Shown: positions 17,588 to 27,435, counted from the first letter of the stretch. The stretch is 64,000 bases of DNA from Sphaerisporangium sp. (GCA_025964675.1 JAOPYI010000027.1:1-64000), one strand, 5' to 3'. Made by a program: numbers and translations. Notes: generated by a model from the letters alone, not told the origin.

Positions 17588-18646
17588 TCAGGCCAGGCGG
17601 ATGACACCCCGTCCCGTCGCGAGGGGGAGGTCGAGCAGGGTGCGGATGCCGACGGGCGCGGCGCACACCGCGGCGATGGAGTTGACGGCGTGCGCCGCCG
17701 CGCCCGCGAGCCCGTGGGGCATCTCGTCGATCTTGATCATGATCTGCGGGCGGCCCTCGATGTGGATGGCGAAGCCCGGCTCCGGCCACCGCCGCACCTT
17801 GGCGGCGTCGGCCTTGTATACGCACTCGACGGTCATGAACGGCCGACCCCGGATGAGCCCGGAGAAGATCCACCGGGACGCGCATACCGTGCCGGGCCGT
17901 ACGAGGCCCGCGGTGATCTCGAACTCCTCGGAGGACAGCTCGTACTCGTCGGTCTCCTCGACCTCGTCGAGCTTGACGCCGAGCGCGGCCGCGACGAGCT
18001 GGACGCTCTCGGAGAAGAGCGCGCGCTGGACGGTCCTGAAGGGACGCACGGTCGTGGCGTAGTCCCTCGGCGCGCGGCCGAACCCGATCAGGTCCATGAC
18101 GATCTGCCGCGACGGGTGCCCGAGGTAGTCGGAGGACTCGCGTACGTAGATGTGGTCGAGCCGCGTGGACAGCCCGGTGAGCGCCAGCGGCAGCAGGTCG
18201 CTCATGAACCCGGGGTTGATGCCCGTGCCGTACACCGACGTGCCGCCGGCCTGGCAGGCGGTCTCGAGGCGCTCGACCACAGCGGCCCCGTACACCTGCG
18301 GGTAGATGAACCCCGTAGTGGTGATCACATTCTTTCCCGAGGCCAGCAGCGCGCACACCGTCTCCAGGTCGGCGGCGTAGTCACCGCCGAAGTAGGCGGC
18401 GGGGAGGGGCATGTGCAGCACGCAGTCGGCCTCGGTCGCGAGCATCTGGTCGACGTCGTCGACACACGGGACGCCCGTCTCTGGCAGGCCGACCAGCGCC
18501 CCGGAGTCCAGCCCGACCTTGTCGGGGTCGTATACGAGCACGCCGGAAAGCTGGAACTCCGGCCGGGTGATGACGCTGTGAAGCGCATAGCTGCCGACGG
18601 CACCGGTGGCCCACTGGATCACGCGGAGGGGCTGCTGTGCGGGCAT
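17588..18646 (-). CDS. NAD(P)-dependent dehydrogenase of the dihydrodipicolinate reductase-like group
   Basis: 352 residues. An N-terminal Rossmann fold reads LRVIQWATGAVGSYALHSVI (near residue 10) and continues with VYDPDKVGLDSGALVG. The middle contains GTGINPGFMSDLLPLAL, typical of actinobacterial DapB-like proteins that occur near steroid and lipid catabolic genes. The ATG at 18646 has a clear GGAGG seven bases upstream, so longer frames were not used. No close operon partner on this strand. It is divergent from an SDR. Substrate unknown. Confidence 0.75.
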   Translation of the reverse strand: MPAQQPLRVIQWATGAVGSYALHSVITRPEFQLSGVLVYDPDKVGLDSGALVGLPETGVPCVDDVDQMLATEADCVLHMPLPAAYFGGDYAADLETVCALLASGKNVITTTGFIYPQVYGAAVVERLETACQAGGTSVYGTGINPGFMSDLLPLALTGLSTRLDHIYVRESSDYLGHPSRQIVMDLIGFGRAPRDYATTVRPFRTVQRALFSESVQLVAAALGVKLDEVEETDEYELSSEEFEITAGLVRPGTVCASRWIFSGLIRGRPFMTVECVYKADAAKVRRWPEPGFAIHIEGRPQIMIKIDEMPHGLAGAAAHAVNSIAAVCAAPVGIRTLLDLPLATGRGVIRLA

Positions 18647-18749
18647 GCGGGGCCTCCAGCCCATGATTCGGACGGGGCCGTGCGGAGAAAGGGGTCGACG
18701 CTGACCCACGCCCATGCGGGGGAGAAACTATAGCAGATCTTGAACTGTC

Positions 18750-18832
18750 TGATCACTATCCGCTACGTCAGAGGCCATGTCCTCAATCGGCCCTGGGTAC
18801 GGAGCAAGGTGCGAGCTATTGTGTGATCACTA
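18750..18832. promoter_or_regulatory. Repeated TGATCACTA sites in a divergent promoter
   Basis: TGATCACTA occurs at 18750-18758 and again at 18824-18832, the second extended to the palindrome GTGATCAC. Both lie in the 216-bp gap between the divergent dehydrogenase and SDR genes. This is a candidate shared operator. Confidence 0.4.
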
Positions 18833-18862
18833 GAATCTTATTCTCCTCGAAGGGTGGGCGAC

Positions 18863-19759
18863 ATGCCTGAACTCAGGTTCGACGGGAAGGTCGCGGTCGT
18901 CACCGGCGCCGGACACGGTCTCGGCCGGTCGCACGCGCTCCTGCTCGCCGAGCGCGGCGCCAAGGTCGTCGTGAACGACCTCGGCGGGTCGCTCGACGGC
19001 ACCGGCGCCTCCACGGGGCCCGCGGCCGAGGTCGTCGAGCTGATCGCCAAGAACGGTGGCGAGGCGGTCGCCAACGCCGACAACGTCGCGACGCCCGAGG
19101 GCGCCGAGGCGATCGTCCAGGCCGCCCGCGACGCCTTCGGCCGGGTGGACATCGTGGTCAACAACGCCGGCATCCTCCGCGACAGGTCCTTCGGCAAGAT
19201 GACCGTCGAGGAGTTCGACGCCGTGCTCGCCGTGCACGTGCGGGGCTCTTTCCTCGTCAGCCGCGCGGCGTTCCCCCACATGAAGGAGCAGCGGTACGGC
19301 CGCATCGTCAACACCTCCTCGCCCGCCGGCCTGTTCGGCAACTTCGGCCAGGCGAACTACTCCACCGCCAAGATGGGGCTGGTGGGCCTGACCAAGACCC
19401 TCGGCATCGAGGGCGCCCGCGCGGGCATCAAGGCCAACGCCATCGCGCCGATCGCCTGGACGCGGATGACCGAGGCCCTGTTCCCTGCGGAGTTCGAGGA
19501 GAGATTCACCGCCGACCGGGTGAGCCCGCTGGTCGCCTTCCTCGCGCACGAGAGCTGCGAGACCAGCGGCGAGGTCTTCAGCGTGGGCGCCGGGCGGGTC
19601 GCCCGCGTGTTCGTGGCCGAGGGCCCCGGCTGGCGTACCGACGACCTGACCATCGAGGCGATCCACGACAACTGGGACGCCATCCTGGCCGAGCAGCCGT
19701 ACGTCCAGCCGACCACTCTGGGGGAGCAGGCCACCGCCTCCATGAAGGCCATGCTGTGA
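18863..19759 (+). CDS. Short-chain dehydrogenase, (3R)-hydroxyacyl-CoA dehydrogenase-like
   Basis: 298 residues. SDR signatures: VVTGAGHGLGRSHALLLAER (cofactor loop, near 15), the insertion LGGSLDGTGASTGPA characteristic of the multifunctional-enzyme-2 (peroxisomal-type) hydroxyacyl-CoA dehydrogenases, VNNAGILRD, and the catalytic Ser/YSTAK (about 165-170). The length (over 250) and the C-terminal extension fit this subgroup, which acts in beta-oxidation of fatty or sterol side chains. The start at ATG 18863 follows GAAGGG by eight bases; a GTG at 18854 is the alternative. Confidence 0.85.
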   Translation: MPELRFDGKVAVVTGAGHGLGRSHALLLAERGAKVVVNDLGGSLDGTGASTGPAAEVVELIAKNGGEAVANADNVATPEGAEAIVQAARDAFGRVDIVVNNAGILRDRSFGKMTVEEFDAVLAVHVRGSFLVSRAAFPHMKEQRYGRIVNTSSPAGLFGNFGQANYSTAKMGLVGLTKTLGIEGARAGIKANAIAPIAWTRMTEALFPAEFEERFTADRVSPLVAFLAHESCETSGEVFSVGAGRVARVFVAEGPGWRTDDLTIEAIHDNWDAILAEQPYVQPTTLGEQATASMKAML

Positions 19760-19809
19760 TCTAGTCGGACGGACACGCGGGAAATCCTTCACGCGAATCG
19801 ACCGCAGAC

Positions 19810-19853
19810 CGCATGGTCATCGGGCCCGGGCGCTCCTCCCCGATCACCATGCG
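19810..19853 (+). terminator. Intrinsic terminator after the SDR gene
   Basis: Fifteen-base arms CGCATGGTCATCGGG and CCCGATCACCATGCG pair with one mismatch around a 14-base GC-rich loop, 50 bp past the SDR stop. Confidence 0.65.
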
Positions 19854-19944
19854 GGCTCCCCGTTGGGGTGAGCACCGTCACCCGCTTTCGTTTATAACGG
19901 CGAAAGTTATGAATTGTCATCAAAAAGGGCTTCCCGGGACAGCG

Positions 19945-19960
19945 GAAGTGAACTAACTTC
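19945..19960. promoter_or_regulatory. Possible operator upstream of the ROK regulator
   Basis: GAAGT-N6-ACTTC inverted repeat, 32 bp before the GTG start. A second, looser repeat (CTTTCG at 19885, CGAAAG at 19901) lies further upstream. Either could be the regulator's own site. Confidence 0.3.
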
Positions 19961-19991
19961 GGCCTCACATCACTCCGATCCCGGAGGCCCT

Positions 19992-21173
19992 GTGAAGCGA
20001 ATGCCGGTACGGCCGGAGAACGTCCACCAGGCGACCCTGTTGCGCCTGTTGCGGGACGGCGGCCGGTCGCGCGCGGAGCTCGGAGACGTCGTAGAGCTGT
20101 CCCGCTCCAAGCTCAACCTCGAACTCGACCGTCTCATCGAGACGGGCGTGGTCGAGCAGGCCGGGCTGGCCGCCTCGCGCGGGGGAAGGCGGTCCGGCAT
20201 GGTCCGGCTGTCGCCCCACATGAGGTTCGTCGGCATCGACATCGGCGCCACTTCGGTGGACGTCGCGGTCACCAACGGCGAGCTGGAAGTGCTCGGACAC
20301 GTCAGCGAGCCCTGCGACGTACGCGAGGGCCCGGCCGCGGTGCTCGACCGCGCGATGGAGCTCGTCGGCAAGCTGCGGGAGCAGGGCCTGTTCGCCCAGC
20401 CCCACGGCGCGGGGATCGGAGTGCCCGGCCCGGTCAGCTTCAGGGAGGGCATGCCCGTGGCGCCTCCGATCATGCCCGGGTGGGACCGCTACCCGGTCAA
20501 GGAGGCGATCAGCCAGGAGCTCGGCTGCCCAGCCATGGTGGACAACGACGTCAACCTCATGGCGCTGGGCGAGCTGCACGCCGGCCTCGCGCGGCAGGTC
20601 GACGACTTCCTGCTCATAAAGATCGGCACCGGCATCGGCTGCGGGATAGTGGTCGACGGGAAGATCTACCGGGGTGTGTCGGGCAGCGCCGGGGACATCG
20701 GCCACATGAGGGTCGACGACCAGGGGCCGACCTGCACATGCGGCAACACCGGGTGCCTGGAGGCGTACTTCGGCGGCGCGGCGCTCGCGAGGGAGGCGGT
20801 CAGGATCGCTCCTCGGTCGGCGTACCTCGGCGAACGCCTCGCGCTGGTGGGCAAGCTCACCGCCGAGGACGTCGCCGCCGCCGCGACCCTCGGGGACCCG
20901 GCCGCGATCCAGCTCATCCGCGACGGCGGGCGCCAGGCGGGACAGGTGCTCGCGAGCCTGGTCAGCTTCTTCAATCCAGGCCTAGTGATCATCGCGGGAG
21001 GAGTGGCCCGTCTGGGCCATGTATTACTCGCGGAGATCAGGAGCGTCGTCTACCGGAGGTCACTGCCCCTGGCCACCGGAAACCTCCCCATCGTGCTCTC
21101 CGAGTTGGGGGACACCGCGGGGGTCATCGGGGGCGCCCGGCTGATCAGCGACCATGTCTTCTCCGCCTCTTAA
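19992..21173 (+). CDS. ROK family transcriptional regulator (sugar-responsive)
   Basis: 393 residues. An N-terminal winged helix (VHQATLLRLLRDGGRSRAEL, then VVELSRSKLNLELDRLIETG) is followed by a ROK sugar-kinase-like domain: VGIDIGATSVDVAV (phosphate loop, near 78), GIGVPGPV, DNDVNLMALGE, IGTGIGCGIV, and the zinc motif CTCGNTGCLEAYFGG (about 248). The GTG at 19992 is preferred because GGAGG lies four bases before it, and the next ABC gene has the same 15-base leader. It probably represses the ABC cluster that follows, with the transported sugar or a phosphorylated form as effector. Confidence 0.88.
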   Translation: MKRMPVRPENVHQATLLRLLRDGGRSRAELGDVVELSRSKLNLELDRLIETGVVEQAGLAASRGGRRSGMVRLSPHMRFVGIDIGATSVDVAVTNGELEVLGHVSEPCDVREGPAAVLDRAMELVGKLREQGLFAQPHGAGIGVPGPVSFREGMPVAPPIMPGWDRYPVKEAISQELGCPAMVDNDVNLMALGELHAGLARQVDDFLLIKIGTGIGCGIVVDGKIYRGVSGSAGDIGHMRVDDQGPTCTCGNTGCLEAYFGGAALAREAVRIAPRSAYLGERLALVGKLTAEDVAAAATLGDPAAIQLIRDGGRQAGQVLASLVSFFNPGLVIIAGGVARLGHVLLAEIRSVVYRRSLPLATGNLPIVLSELGDTAGVIGGARLISDHVFSAS

Positions 21174-21319
21174 TCCTCAAACGTCCGATCTTTTGCATCT
21201 TTTTGAAACTTATTTGCGACGTTCCATCGCCTATCTGCCTCACACCTCCGATCTATGAAACACTCATGATGGCTCCAGCCCCTCAGAACACCCCTCTCGA
21301 TCCACCTTCCGGAGGCCCT

Positions 21320-22828
21320 GTGAGCGACCTGCTGGTCATGCGCGGGATCGTCAAACAGTTTCCCGGCGTACGCGCCCTCGACGGCGTCGACCTCGACGTC
21401 CGCGCGGGCGAGGTTCACTGCCTGCTCGGGCAGAACGGCGCCGGTAAGTCCACCCTGATCAAGGTCCTCGCCGGAGCCCACCAGCCGGACGAGGGCACCG
21501 TGACCTTCGGCGGCGAGCCGGTCCGGTTCGCCGGGCCCATCGCGGCCATAAAGTCCGGCATATCGACTATCTATCAGGAGCTCGACCTGGTCGACGGCCT
21601 GTCGGTCGCGGAGAACATCTTCCTCGGCCACGAGCACGCCGCGTTCGGCTTCACCCGGCGCGGCGAGACGAACAAGGCCGCCTCGGAGCTGCTGGGCCGT
21701 CTCGGCCACGGCGAGATGCGACCCACGATCGAGGTCGGGCGCCTCGCCGCCGCCGGGAAGCAAATCGTCAGCATGGCCCGGGCGCTGTCTCACGAGACGC
21801 GCCTCATCGTCATGGACGAGCCCTCGGCCGCGCTCGCGCACGACGAGGTGGCGAACCTCTTCCGGGTCATCAGGGACCTGACGGCACAGGGGGTCGCGGT
21901 CGTCTACATCTCCCACCGGCTGGAGGAGATCCGCGAGATCGGCGACCGTGTGACGGTGCTCAAGGACGGCAGGACCGCCGCCGTCGGGCTTCCCGCCCGC
22001 GAGACGCCGACCTCCACGGTCGTGTCGCTGATGACGGGCAGGGACGTGGAGTACGTCTTCCCGTCGCGTCCGGCCCCCGGCTCTCACGACAACCGGCCTG
22101 AGGTGCTGAAGGTCGAGGGGCTCACGCTTTCCGGCCGCTTCTCCGACGTCTCGCTGACGGTCAGGGAAGGCGAGATCGTCGGCCTGGCCGGCCTCGTCGG
22201 CTCCGGGCGCTCGGAGATCGTCGAGACGGTGTACGGCGCGCGCCGGGCCTCCTCCGGCCAGGTCTTGCTCGCGGGCGAGCCCGTCCCTCCCGGCAGCACC
22301 TCCAAGGCCGTACGGCTCGGCATGGGGCTCGCGCCCGAGGAGCGCAAGTCGCAGGCCCTGCTGATGAACGAGAGCGTCGCGCGCAACATCACGATCGCCG
22401 GTCTCGGCAAGTACTCAAGGTTCGGCTGGGTCGACCGCAAGAAGGAGAGCGCGGCGGCCGCGAGCCTGGCCGAGACGGTCGACATCCGGCCACCCGATCC
22501 CCGCCGTCCCGTGAGAACCCTCTCGGGCGGCAACCAGCAGAAGGCCGTGTTCGCCCGATGGCTGGTCGAGGATCGCAAGCTGCTGCTCCTCGACGAGCCC
22601 ACCCGGGGAGTCGACGTCGGCGCCCGGGCCGAGCTGTACGCCGTGATCCGGCGGCTCGCGGACGAGGGCGTGGGTGTGCTGCTGGTGTCCAGTGAGGTCC
22701 CCGAGGTCCTCGGCCTCGCCGACCGGGTCCTCGTGCTTCGCGAAGGCAAGGTCATCCACGAGTCGGACGCTCGAGAACTCGACGAATCGCGCGTTCTAGA
22801 CATGATCATGGAAGGGAGCGCGTTGTGA
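21320..22828 (+). CDS. Sugar ABC transporter ATP-binding protein (RbsA/MglA type, two ATPase domains)
   Basis: 502 residues with two fused nucleotide-binding domains. Domain 1: Walker A GQNGAGKST, Walker B LIVMDEPSA, and a weak signature (LAAAGKQI). Domain 2: degenerate Walker A (GLVGSGRSE), canonical LSGGNQQK and LLLLDEPTRGVD. This layout is normal for the CUT2 family, which imports monosaccharides. The GTG at 21320 has GGAGG four bases upstream. An in-frame ATG at 21270 would add 17 unconserved residues and has no ribosome site. The stop overlaps the permease start (GTGA). Confidence 0.92.
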   Translation: MSDLLVMRGIVKQFPGVRALDGVDLDVRAGEVHCLLGQNGAGKSTLIKVLAGAHQPDEGTVTFGGEPVRFAGPIAAIKSGISTIYQELDLVDGLSVAENIFLGHEHAAFGFTRRGETNKAASELLGRLGHGEMRPTIEVGRLAAAGKQIVSMARALSHETRLIVMDEPSAALAHDEVANLFRVIRDLTAQGVAVVYISHRLEEIREIGDRVTVLKDGRTAAVGLPARETPTSTVVSLMTGRDVEYVFPSRPAPGSHDNRPEVLKVEGLTLSGRFSDVSLTVREGEIVGLAGLVGSGRSEIVETVYGARRASSGQVLLAGEPVPPGSTSKAVRLGMGLAPEERKSQALLMNESVARNITIAGLGKYSRFGWVDRKKESAAAASLAETVDIRPPDPRRPVRTLSGGNQQKAVFARWLVEDRKLLLLDEPTRGVDVGARAELYAVIRRLADEGVGVLLVSSEVPEVLGLADRVLVLREGKVIHESDARELDESRVLDMIMEGSAL

Positions 22829-23883
22829 CGGACGCACGCGCCTCAGGTGGCAACCCCCAGAGCACGCAGCCGCCCGCCGACGAGCACACCCGCGTGGAGG
22901 AGCAGGCGCGAGCCGCCCACCCCGCGGAGCCCGGCGTGCTGAGCAGGGTCGGGCAGGCGCGCCACCTCGGCCTCGTCGTGGCGCTGATCCTGCTCGCCGT
23001 CGTGGGCCTGGTGACCACCCCTGCGAACTTCGCCACCTCGTCGAACCTCGTGAGCATCCTCGCGCTGGCCTCGACGATCGGCGTCATCACGGTCGGCATG
23101 ACCTTCGTCATCATCGGCGGCGGCATCGACCTCTCGGTCGGCGCGGTGATGGCCCTGGCCTCGGTGTGGGCCACGACGCTCGCCACCCAGGCGTACGGGC
23201 CGGTCGTGATGGCGATCTGCGCCATCCTGGTCGGCACGGGCGCGGGTCTGGTCAGCGGCTTCCTGATCTCCTACGGGAGGATGGTGCCGTTCATCGCCAC
23301 GCTGGCCATGCTGGTGGCGGCGCGCGGCCTCGCGCAGCGCATGTCCGACCGCAGGACCCAGCTCGTCGGGCCGGACAACAGCGCCATCGTCGATCTGTCG
23401 ACCACGCGTGTGCTCGGACTGCCGCTGCTGGTCTACATCTTCGCGCTCGTCGTCGTGATCGGATGGCTCGTGCTCAACCGCACGACCTTCGGGCGGCGCA
23501 CCTACGCGGTCGGCGGCAACCCGGAGGCCGCCAGGCTCGCCGGGATCAACGTACGGCGTCACACGATGATGCTGTACGCGCTGTCCGGCCTCTGCTGCGG
23601 TATCGCCGCAGTGATCATCATGGCCCGCACGACCACGGGCTCGAGCACCCACGGCGATCTGTACGAGCTCGACGCCATCGCCGCGGTCATCATCGGGGGA
23701 ACCCTTCTCACCGGTGGCCGGGGAACCATCATCGGCTCGATCCTCGGGCTGCTGATCTTCACGGTCATCACCAACCTGTTCATCCTCAACGGCCTCAACA
23801 CCAGTGACCAGCTCATCGCCAAGGGCCTGATCATCGTTGTCGCCGTCCTGTTGCAGCGGCGAAGCCTGGAATCTCGAACGTAG
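22825..23883 (+). CDS. Sugar ABC transporter permease (RbsC type)
   Basis: 352 residues. A hydrophilic N-terminus of about 45 residues is followed by roughly 8-10 transmembrane helices (LGLVVALILLAVVGLV, TIGVITVGMTFVIIGGGIDLSVG, and others). The GGIDLSVGAVMAL motif and the AVGGNPEAARLAGINVRR loop that contacts the ATPase are diagnostic of the CUT2 permease family. It would form a homodimer in the membrane with the preceding ATPase. The cluster has one permease gene, as expected. Confidence 0.92.
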   Translation: MTDARASGGNPQSTQPPADEHTRVEEQARAAHPAEPGVLSRVGQARHLGLVVALILLAVVGLVTTPANFATSSNLVSILALASTIGVITVGMTFVIIGGGIDLSVGAVMALASVWATTLATQAYGPVVMAICAILVGTGAGLVSGFLISYGRMVPFIATLAMLVAARGLAQRMSDRRTQLVGPDNSAIVDLSTTRVLGLPLLVYIFALVVVIGWLVLNRTTFGRRTYAVGGNPEAARLAGINVRRHTMMLYALSGLCCGIAAVIIMARTTTGSSTHGDLYELDAIAAVIIGGTLLTGGRGTIIGSILGLLIFTVITNLFILNGLNTSDQLIAKGLIIVVAVLLQRRSLESRT

Positions 23884-24021
23884 GGCTCGGCGCCCGGAAT
23901 CGCGTACCACAGGGCACGTCGTACGGCCGCGGGGGTCCGCGGTCCGTTCGGTGCGCCTGAATCCCGCCATATGCCGGCGCCGAGGCCCGGTAACCCCCCC
24001 GTACCAAAAGGAGAAGTCATC

Positions 24022-25080
24022 ATGAAGAAGAGCGTCGGCCGGCGAGGATTCCTCGTCAGCGGAGCCGTCGTCGGCGCAGGGGCCCTCGTGACCGCCTGCA
24101 CCAGCAACGCCCCCGCGGCAGCCCCGAGCTCCGCAGCCCCGCAGGCCACCACGGCCGGCACCGACAACGACCAGCCGGGTACCAAGGTCGTCATCGGCTT
24201 CTCCGCCCCCGCCGCCGACCACGGCTGGATCGCTGCCATCGCGAAGAACGCTGAGAGTCAGGCCAAGCAGTACACCGATGTGGAGTTCAAGCCGGTCGAG
24301 CCGACCAACGACATCAACCAGCAGATCTCCGCGGTCGAGTCGCTGATCGCCGCCAAGGTCAACGTGCTGGTGATCCTGCCGAACGACGGTGAGCAGCTCA
24401 ACCAGGTAGCCCGCAAGGCGATGGACGCCGGCATCCCGGTGATCAACCTGGACCGGGTCTTCCCCGACAAGCTGTCGTACCGGACCTGGATCGGCGGGGA
24501 CAACTATGGCCTCGGCGTGGCCGCCGGGACGTACATCGGAAAGACCCTGAAGGACAAGGGCGTCGCCAGCCCGGTGATCCTGGAGATCCAGGGGATCGCG
24601 ACGCTCCCGCTGACCCAGGACCGCAGCAAGGGCTTCGCCGACGCGCTGAAGACCTTCGGTTTCACCGTGACGGCCAAGCAGGACGCGAAGTTCACCGTCG
24701 AGTCGGGCACACAGGTGGCGAGCAACCTGCTCCAGGCCCACAAGAAGATCGACGCCATCTGGAACCACGACGACGACCAGGGCATCGGCGTCCTGGCCGC
24801 CATCAAGGAGGCCAACCGGAGCGAGTTCTTCATGGTCGGCGGCGCCGGATCGGCCAACGCCATGCGCGACATCGCGGCCGACAACGGCGTGCTGAAGGCC
24901 ACCGTGACCTACAGCCCGACCATGGCCTCCTCGGCAATCAAGCTGGCCCGGCTCATCGCCCAGGGCAAGGGTCTCAGCGACCTCGTCGAGAACTCGGTGC
25001 CGCAGTCGATCACGCTGGCATCGGAGACCGTCACCAAGGAGAACGCGCAGAAGTATCTGCCGCTCGGCTTCGAATCCTAA
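24022..25080 (+). CDS. Sugar-binding lipoprotein of the ABC importer, Tat-exported
   Basis: 352 residues. The signal GRRGFLVSGAVVGAGALVTAC has a twin-arginine and a lipobox ending at Cys26, so it is a Tat-dependent lipoprotein. After a disordered Ala/Ser stretch comes a periplasmic-binding-protein type 1 fold: VVIGFSAPAADHGWIAAIAK, then VLVILPNDGEQL, DRVFPDKLSYRTWIGGDNY, and IWNHDDDQGIGVLAAI. This is the galactose/ribose-binding class. The ATG is preceded by AAAAGGAG. It follows the permease by 138 bp, enough for RNA processing that would raise expression. Confidence 0.9.
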   Translation: MKKSVGRRGFLVSGAVVGAGALVTACTSNAPAAAPSSAAPQATTAGTDNDQPGTKVVIGFSAPAADHGWIAAIAKNAESQAKQYTDVEFKPVEPTNDINQQISAVESLIAAKVNVLVILPNDGEQLNQVARKAMDAGIPVINLDRVFPDKLSYRTWIGGDNYGLGVAAGTYIGKTLKDKGVASPVILEIQGIATLPLTQDRSKGFADALKTFGFTVTAKQDAKFTVESGTQVASNLLQAHKKIDAIWNHDDDQGIGVLAAIKEANRSEFFMVGGAGSANAMRDIAADNGVLKATVTYSPTMASSAIKLARLIAQGKGLSDLVENSVPQSITLASETVTKENAQKYLPLGFES

Positions 25081-25094
25081 TCGGGGGTTATTTC

Positions 25095-26279
25095 GTGAGT
25101 GACAACAGGCCGGCGCTCGGGGTCGGCATGGTCGGGTACGCGTTCATGGGGCGCGTGCACTCCCAGGCGTGGCGCAGCGTGGGCGCGTTCTTCGACCTGC
25201 CGGTCGTGCCGGTCATGGCGGTGCTGTCCGGCAGGAGCAAGGACCGTACAGCCGCCGCCGCGGCCAACCTCGGGTGGGCTGCGGTGGAGAACGACTGGAA
25301 GGACCTCATCAGCCGGGACGATGTCGACATCGTCGACATCTGCACGCCCGGCGACTCGCACGCCGAGATCGCGATCGCCGCGCTCGACGCGGGAAAGCAC
25401 GTTCTCTGCGAGAAGCCGCTGGCCAACACCGTCGACGAGGCCGAGGCGATGGTCGCGGCGGCGGAGCGGGCCGCCCAGCGCGGCGTGCGGAGCATGGTGG
25501 CCTTCAACTACCGGCGGGTCCCGGCCATCGCACTCGCGCGGCGGTTCGTGGCCGACGGACGGCTCGGGGAACTGCGGCACGTCCGCGCCCAGTACCTCCA
25601 GGACTGGATCGTCGACCCGGAGTTCCCACTGGTGTGGCGGCTGCAGAAGGACAAGGCGGGATCGGGCGCGCTCGGTGACATCGGCTCCCACATCGTCGAC
25701 ACCGCGCAGTTCGTCACCGGGCAGAAGCTGACCGGAGTCTCGGCCCTGACCGAGACGTTCATCAGCGACCGCCCGCTGGCGGACCAGTCCGCCGGGCTCG
25801 CCGCGGGTGCGGCGGACGACGCGGAGTCGACGGGCACCGTCACCGTGGACGACGCGGCCGTCTTCATCGGCCGGCTCTCCGGGGGGGCGCTGGCGTCGTT
25901 CGAGGCGACCCGTTTCGCCACCGGACGGAAGAACGCCATGCGGATCGAGGTCAACGGCTCCCACGGCAGCCTGTACTTCGACTTCGAGTCGATGAACGAA
26001 CTGTGGTTCCACGACCACACGCTTCCCGCCGAGGAGGCCGGCTTCCGGCGCATCCTCGTCACCGAGGCGGGACACCCGTACGCGGGGGCCTGGTGGCCGC
26101 CCGGGCACGGGCTCGGGTACGAGCACACGTTCAGCCACGAGGTGAAGGACTTCCTTGAGGCGATCGGCACGGGCACCGACCCCGTCCCGTCGTTCGCCGA
26201 CGGGCTCGCGGTGCAGCGCGTGCTCGCGGCCGTCGAGGCGAGTGCGGCGAACGAGAGCCGCTGGACCCCGATCTCGTAG
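25095..26279 (+). CDS. Gfo/Idh/MocA family sugar dehydrogenase
   Basis: 394 residues. The N-terminal Rossmann domain begins [20 protein letters not shown] with GxGxxG-type spacing, then [35 protein letters not shown] (the EKP motif, Lys as catalytic residue, near residue 100). The C-terminal substrate domain includes [19 protein letters not shown] with the catalytic Asp/His pair. Members oxidise inositols or sugars with NAD(P). GTG start, 14 bp after the binding protein. It belongs to the same operon and probably catalyses the first step on the imported sugar. Confidence 0.88.
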   Translation: MSDNRPALGVGMVGYAFMGRVHSQAWRSVGAFFDLPVVPVMAVLSGRSKDRTAAAAANLGWAAVENDWKDLISRDDVDIVDICTPGDSHAEIAIAALDAGKHVLCEKPLANTVDEAEAMVAAAERAAQRGVRSMVAFNYRRVPAIALARRFVADGRLGELRHVRAQYLQDWIVDPEFPLVWRLQKDKAGSGALGDIGSHIVDTAQFVTGQKLTGVSALTETFISDRPLADQSAGLAAGAADDAESTGTVTVDDAAVFIGRLSGGALASFEATRFATGRKNAMRIEVNGSHGSLYFDFESMNELWFHDHTLPAEEAGFRRILVTEAGHPYAGAWWPPGHGLGYEHTFSHEVKDFLEAIGTGTDPVPSFADGLAVQRVLAAVEASAANESRWTPIS

Positions 26280-26382
26280 AGACCGTCCCTGGAACCGGAT
26301 CCCCGGGGAGCGTAGCCTTCCCGGGGCCCCGATTCCGGGATCGCTGTTGAGCGATCCCCTCTGCAAACGTTGGAGGCATTCG

Positions 26383-27390
26383 ATGACACGACCGATCACC
26401 TTGTTCACCGGCCAGTGGGCCGACCTTCCCTTCGAGGAGGTGTGCCGCCTCGCGGGCGACTGGGGATACGACGGCCTGGAGATCGCCTGCTGGGGCGATC
26501 ACTTCGAGGTCGACAAGGCGCTGTCGGACGAGTCCTACATCCCCCGCAAGCTGGAAGTCCTCGACAAGCACGGCCTCAAGGTCTGGACGATCTCGAACCA
26601 CCTCGTCGGGCAGGCCGTCTGCGACAGCCCGATCGACGAGCGCCACAAGGGCATACTCCCGGCGCGCATCTGGGGATCGGGCGACCCCGAGGAGGTGCGC
26701 CAGGCCGCGGCGCAGGAGATGAAGGACACCGCTCGCGCGGCGGCGAAGCTCGGCGTGAGCACGGTGGTCGGCTTCACAGGGTCGTCCATCTGGCACACCG
26801 TCGCGATGTTCCCCCCGGTGCCGCCGTCCATGATCGACGCGGGCTACCAGGACTTCGCCGACCGGTGGAACCCGATCCTGGACGTCTTCGACGAGGTCGG
26901 CGTGCGCTTCGCCCACGAGGTGCACCCCAGTGAGATCGCGTACGACTACCACACCACCGTGCGGACGCTCGAGGCCATCGGGCACCGGCCGGCCTTCGGG
27001 CTGAACTGGGACCCCTCCCACATGGTCTGGCAGGAGGTCGACCCGGTCGGGTTCATCCTGGACTTCGCCGACCGCGTCTACCACGTGGACTGCAAGGACG
27101 CCAAGGTACGGTCCGGCGACGGGCGCCGGGGCAGGCTGTCCTCCCACCTGCCCTGGGCGGACCTGCGCCGAGGCTGGGACTTCGTCTCCACCGGCAGGGG
27201 AGACGTGCCATGGGAGGACTGCTTCCGCGCCCTCAACTCCATCGGGTACGACGGCCCCATCTCGGTCGAGTGGGAGGACGCCGGCATGGACCGGCTGTCC
27301 GGCGCCCCCGAGGCCCTTGGCTTCGTCAAGGGCCTCAACGCCATCACGCCGCCCACCGCGGCCTTCGACGCGGCCTTCTCCTCCGACTGA
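26383..27390 (+). CDS. Sugar phosphate isomerase/epimerase family (xylose isomerase-like TIM barrel)
   Basis: 335 residues. The ATG has TGGAGG six bases upstream. Family features: [74 protein letters not shown] (metal-binding Asp/His) and VDCKDAK, with a C-terminal [14 protein letters not shown]. The metal residues E/D/H are all present. It likely epimerises or isomerises the product of the preceding dehydrogenase. Last gene of the sugar cluster, followed by a strong terminator. Confidence 0.88.
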   Translation: MTRPITLFTGQWADLPFEEVCRLAGDWGYDGLEIACWGDHFEVDKALSDESYIPRKLEVLDKHGLKVWTISNHLVGQAVCDSPIDERHKGILPARIWGSGDPEEVRQAAAQEMKDTARAAAKLGVSTVVGFTGSSIWHTVAMFPPVPPSMIDAGYQDFADRWNPILDVFDEVGVRFAHEVHPSEIAYDYHTTVRTLEAIGHRPAFGLNWDPSHMVWQEVDPVGFILDFADRVYHVDCKDAKVRSGDGRRGRLSSHLPWADLRRGWDFVSTGRGDVPWEDCFRALNSIGYDGPISVEWEDAGMDRLSGAPEALGFVKGLNAITPPTAAFDAAFSSD

Positions 27391-27396
27391 CCCGCG

Positions 27397-27435
27397 GTGG
27401 CCCCGCCCTTTCTTGATTCCTGAGGGCGGGGCCAC
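27397..27435. terminator. Bidirectional terminator
   Basis: Thirteen-bp perfect stem GTGGCCCCGCCCT/AGGGCGGGGCCAC, 13-base loop, then a short T run (GGCTTTT). It sits between the convergent isomerase and alcohol dehydrogenase genes. Confidence 0.85.

Noticed and set aside
19885-19906. CTTTCG-N10-CGAAAG upstream of the ROK gene as an operator
   Set aside because: Arms are short, the spacer is long, and a better-placed repeat exists at 19945-19960; only noted there.
22843-24768. 641-codon minus-strand frame opposite the ABC permease and binding protein
   Set aside because: Antisense shadow, rich in Asp/Gly/Arg, without ribosome site or recognizable domain.
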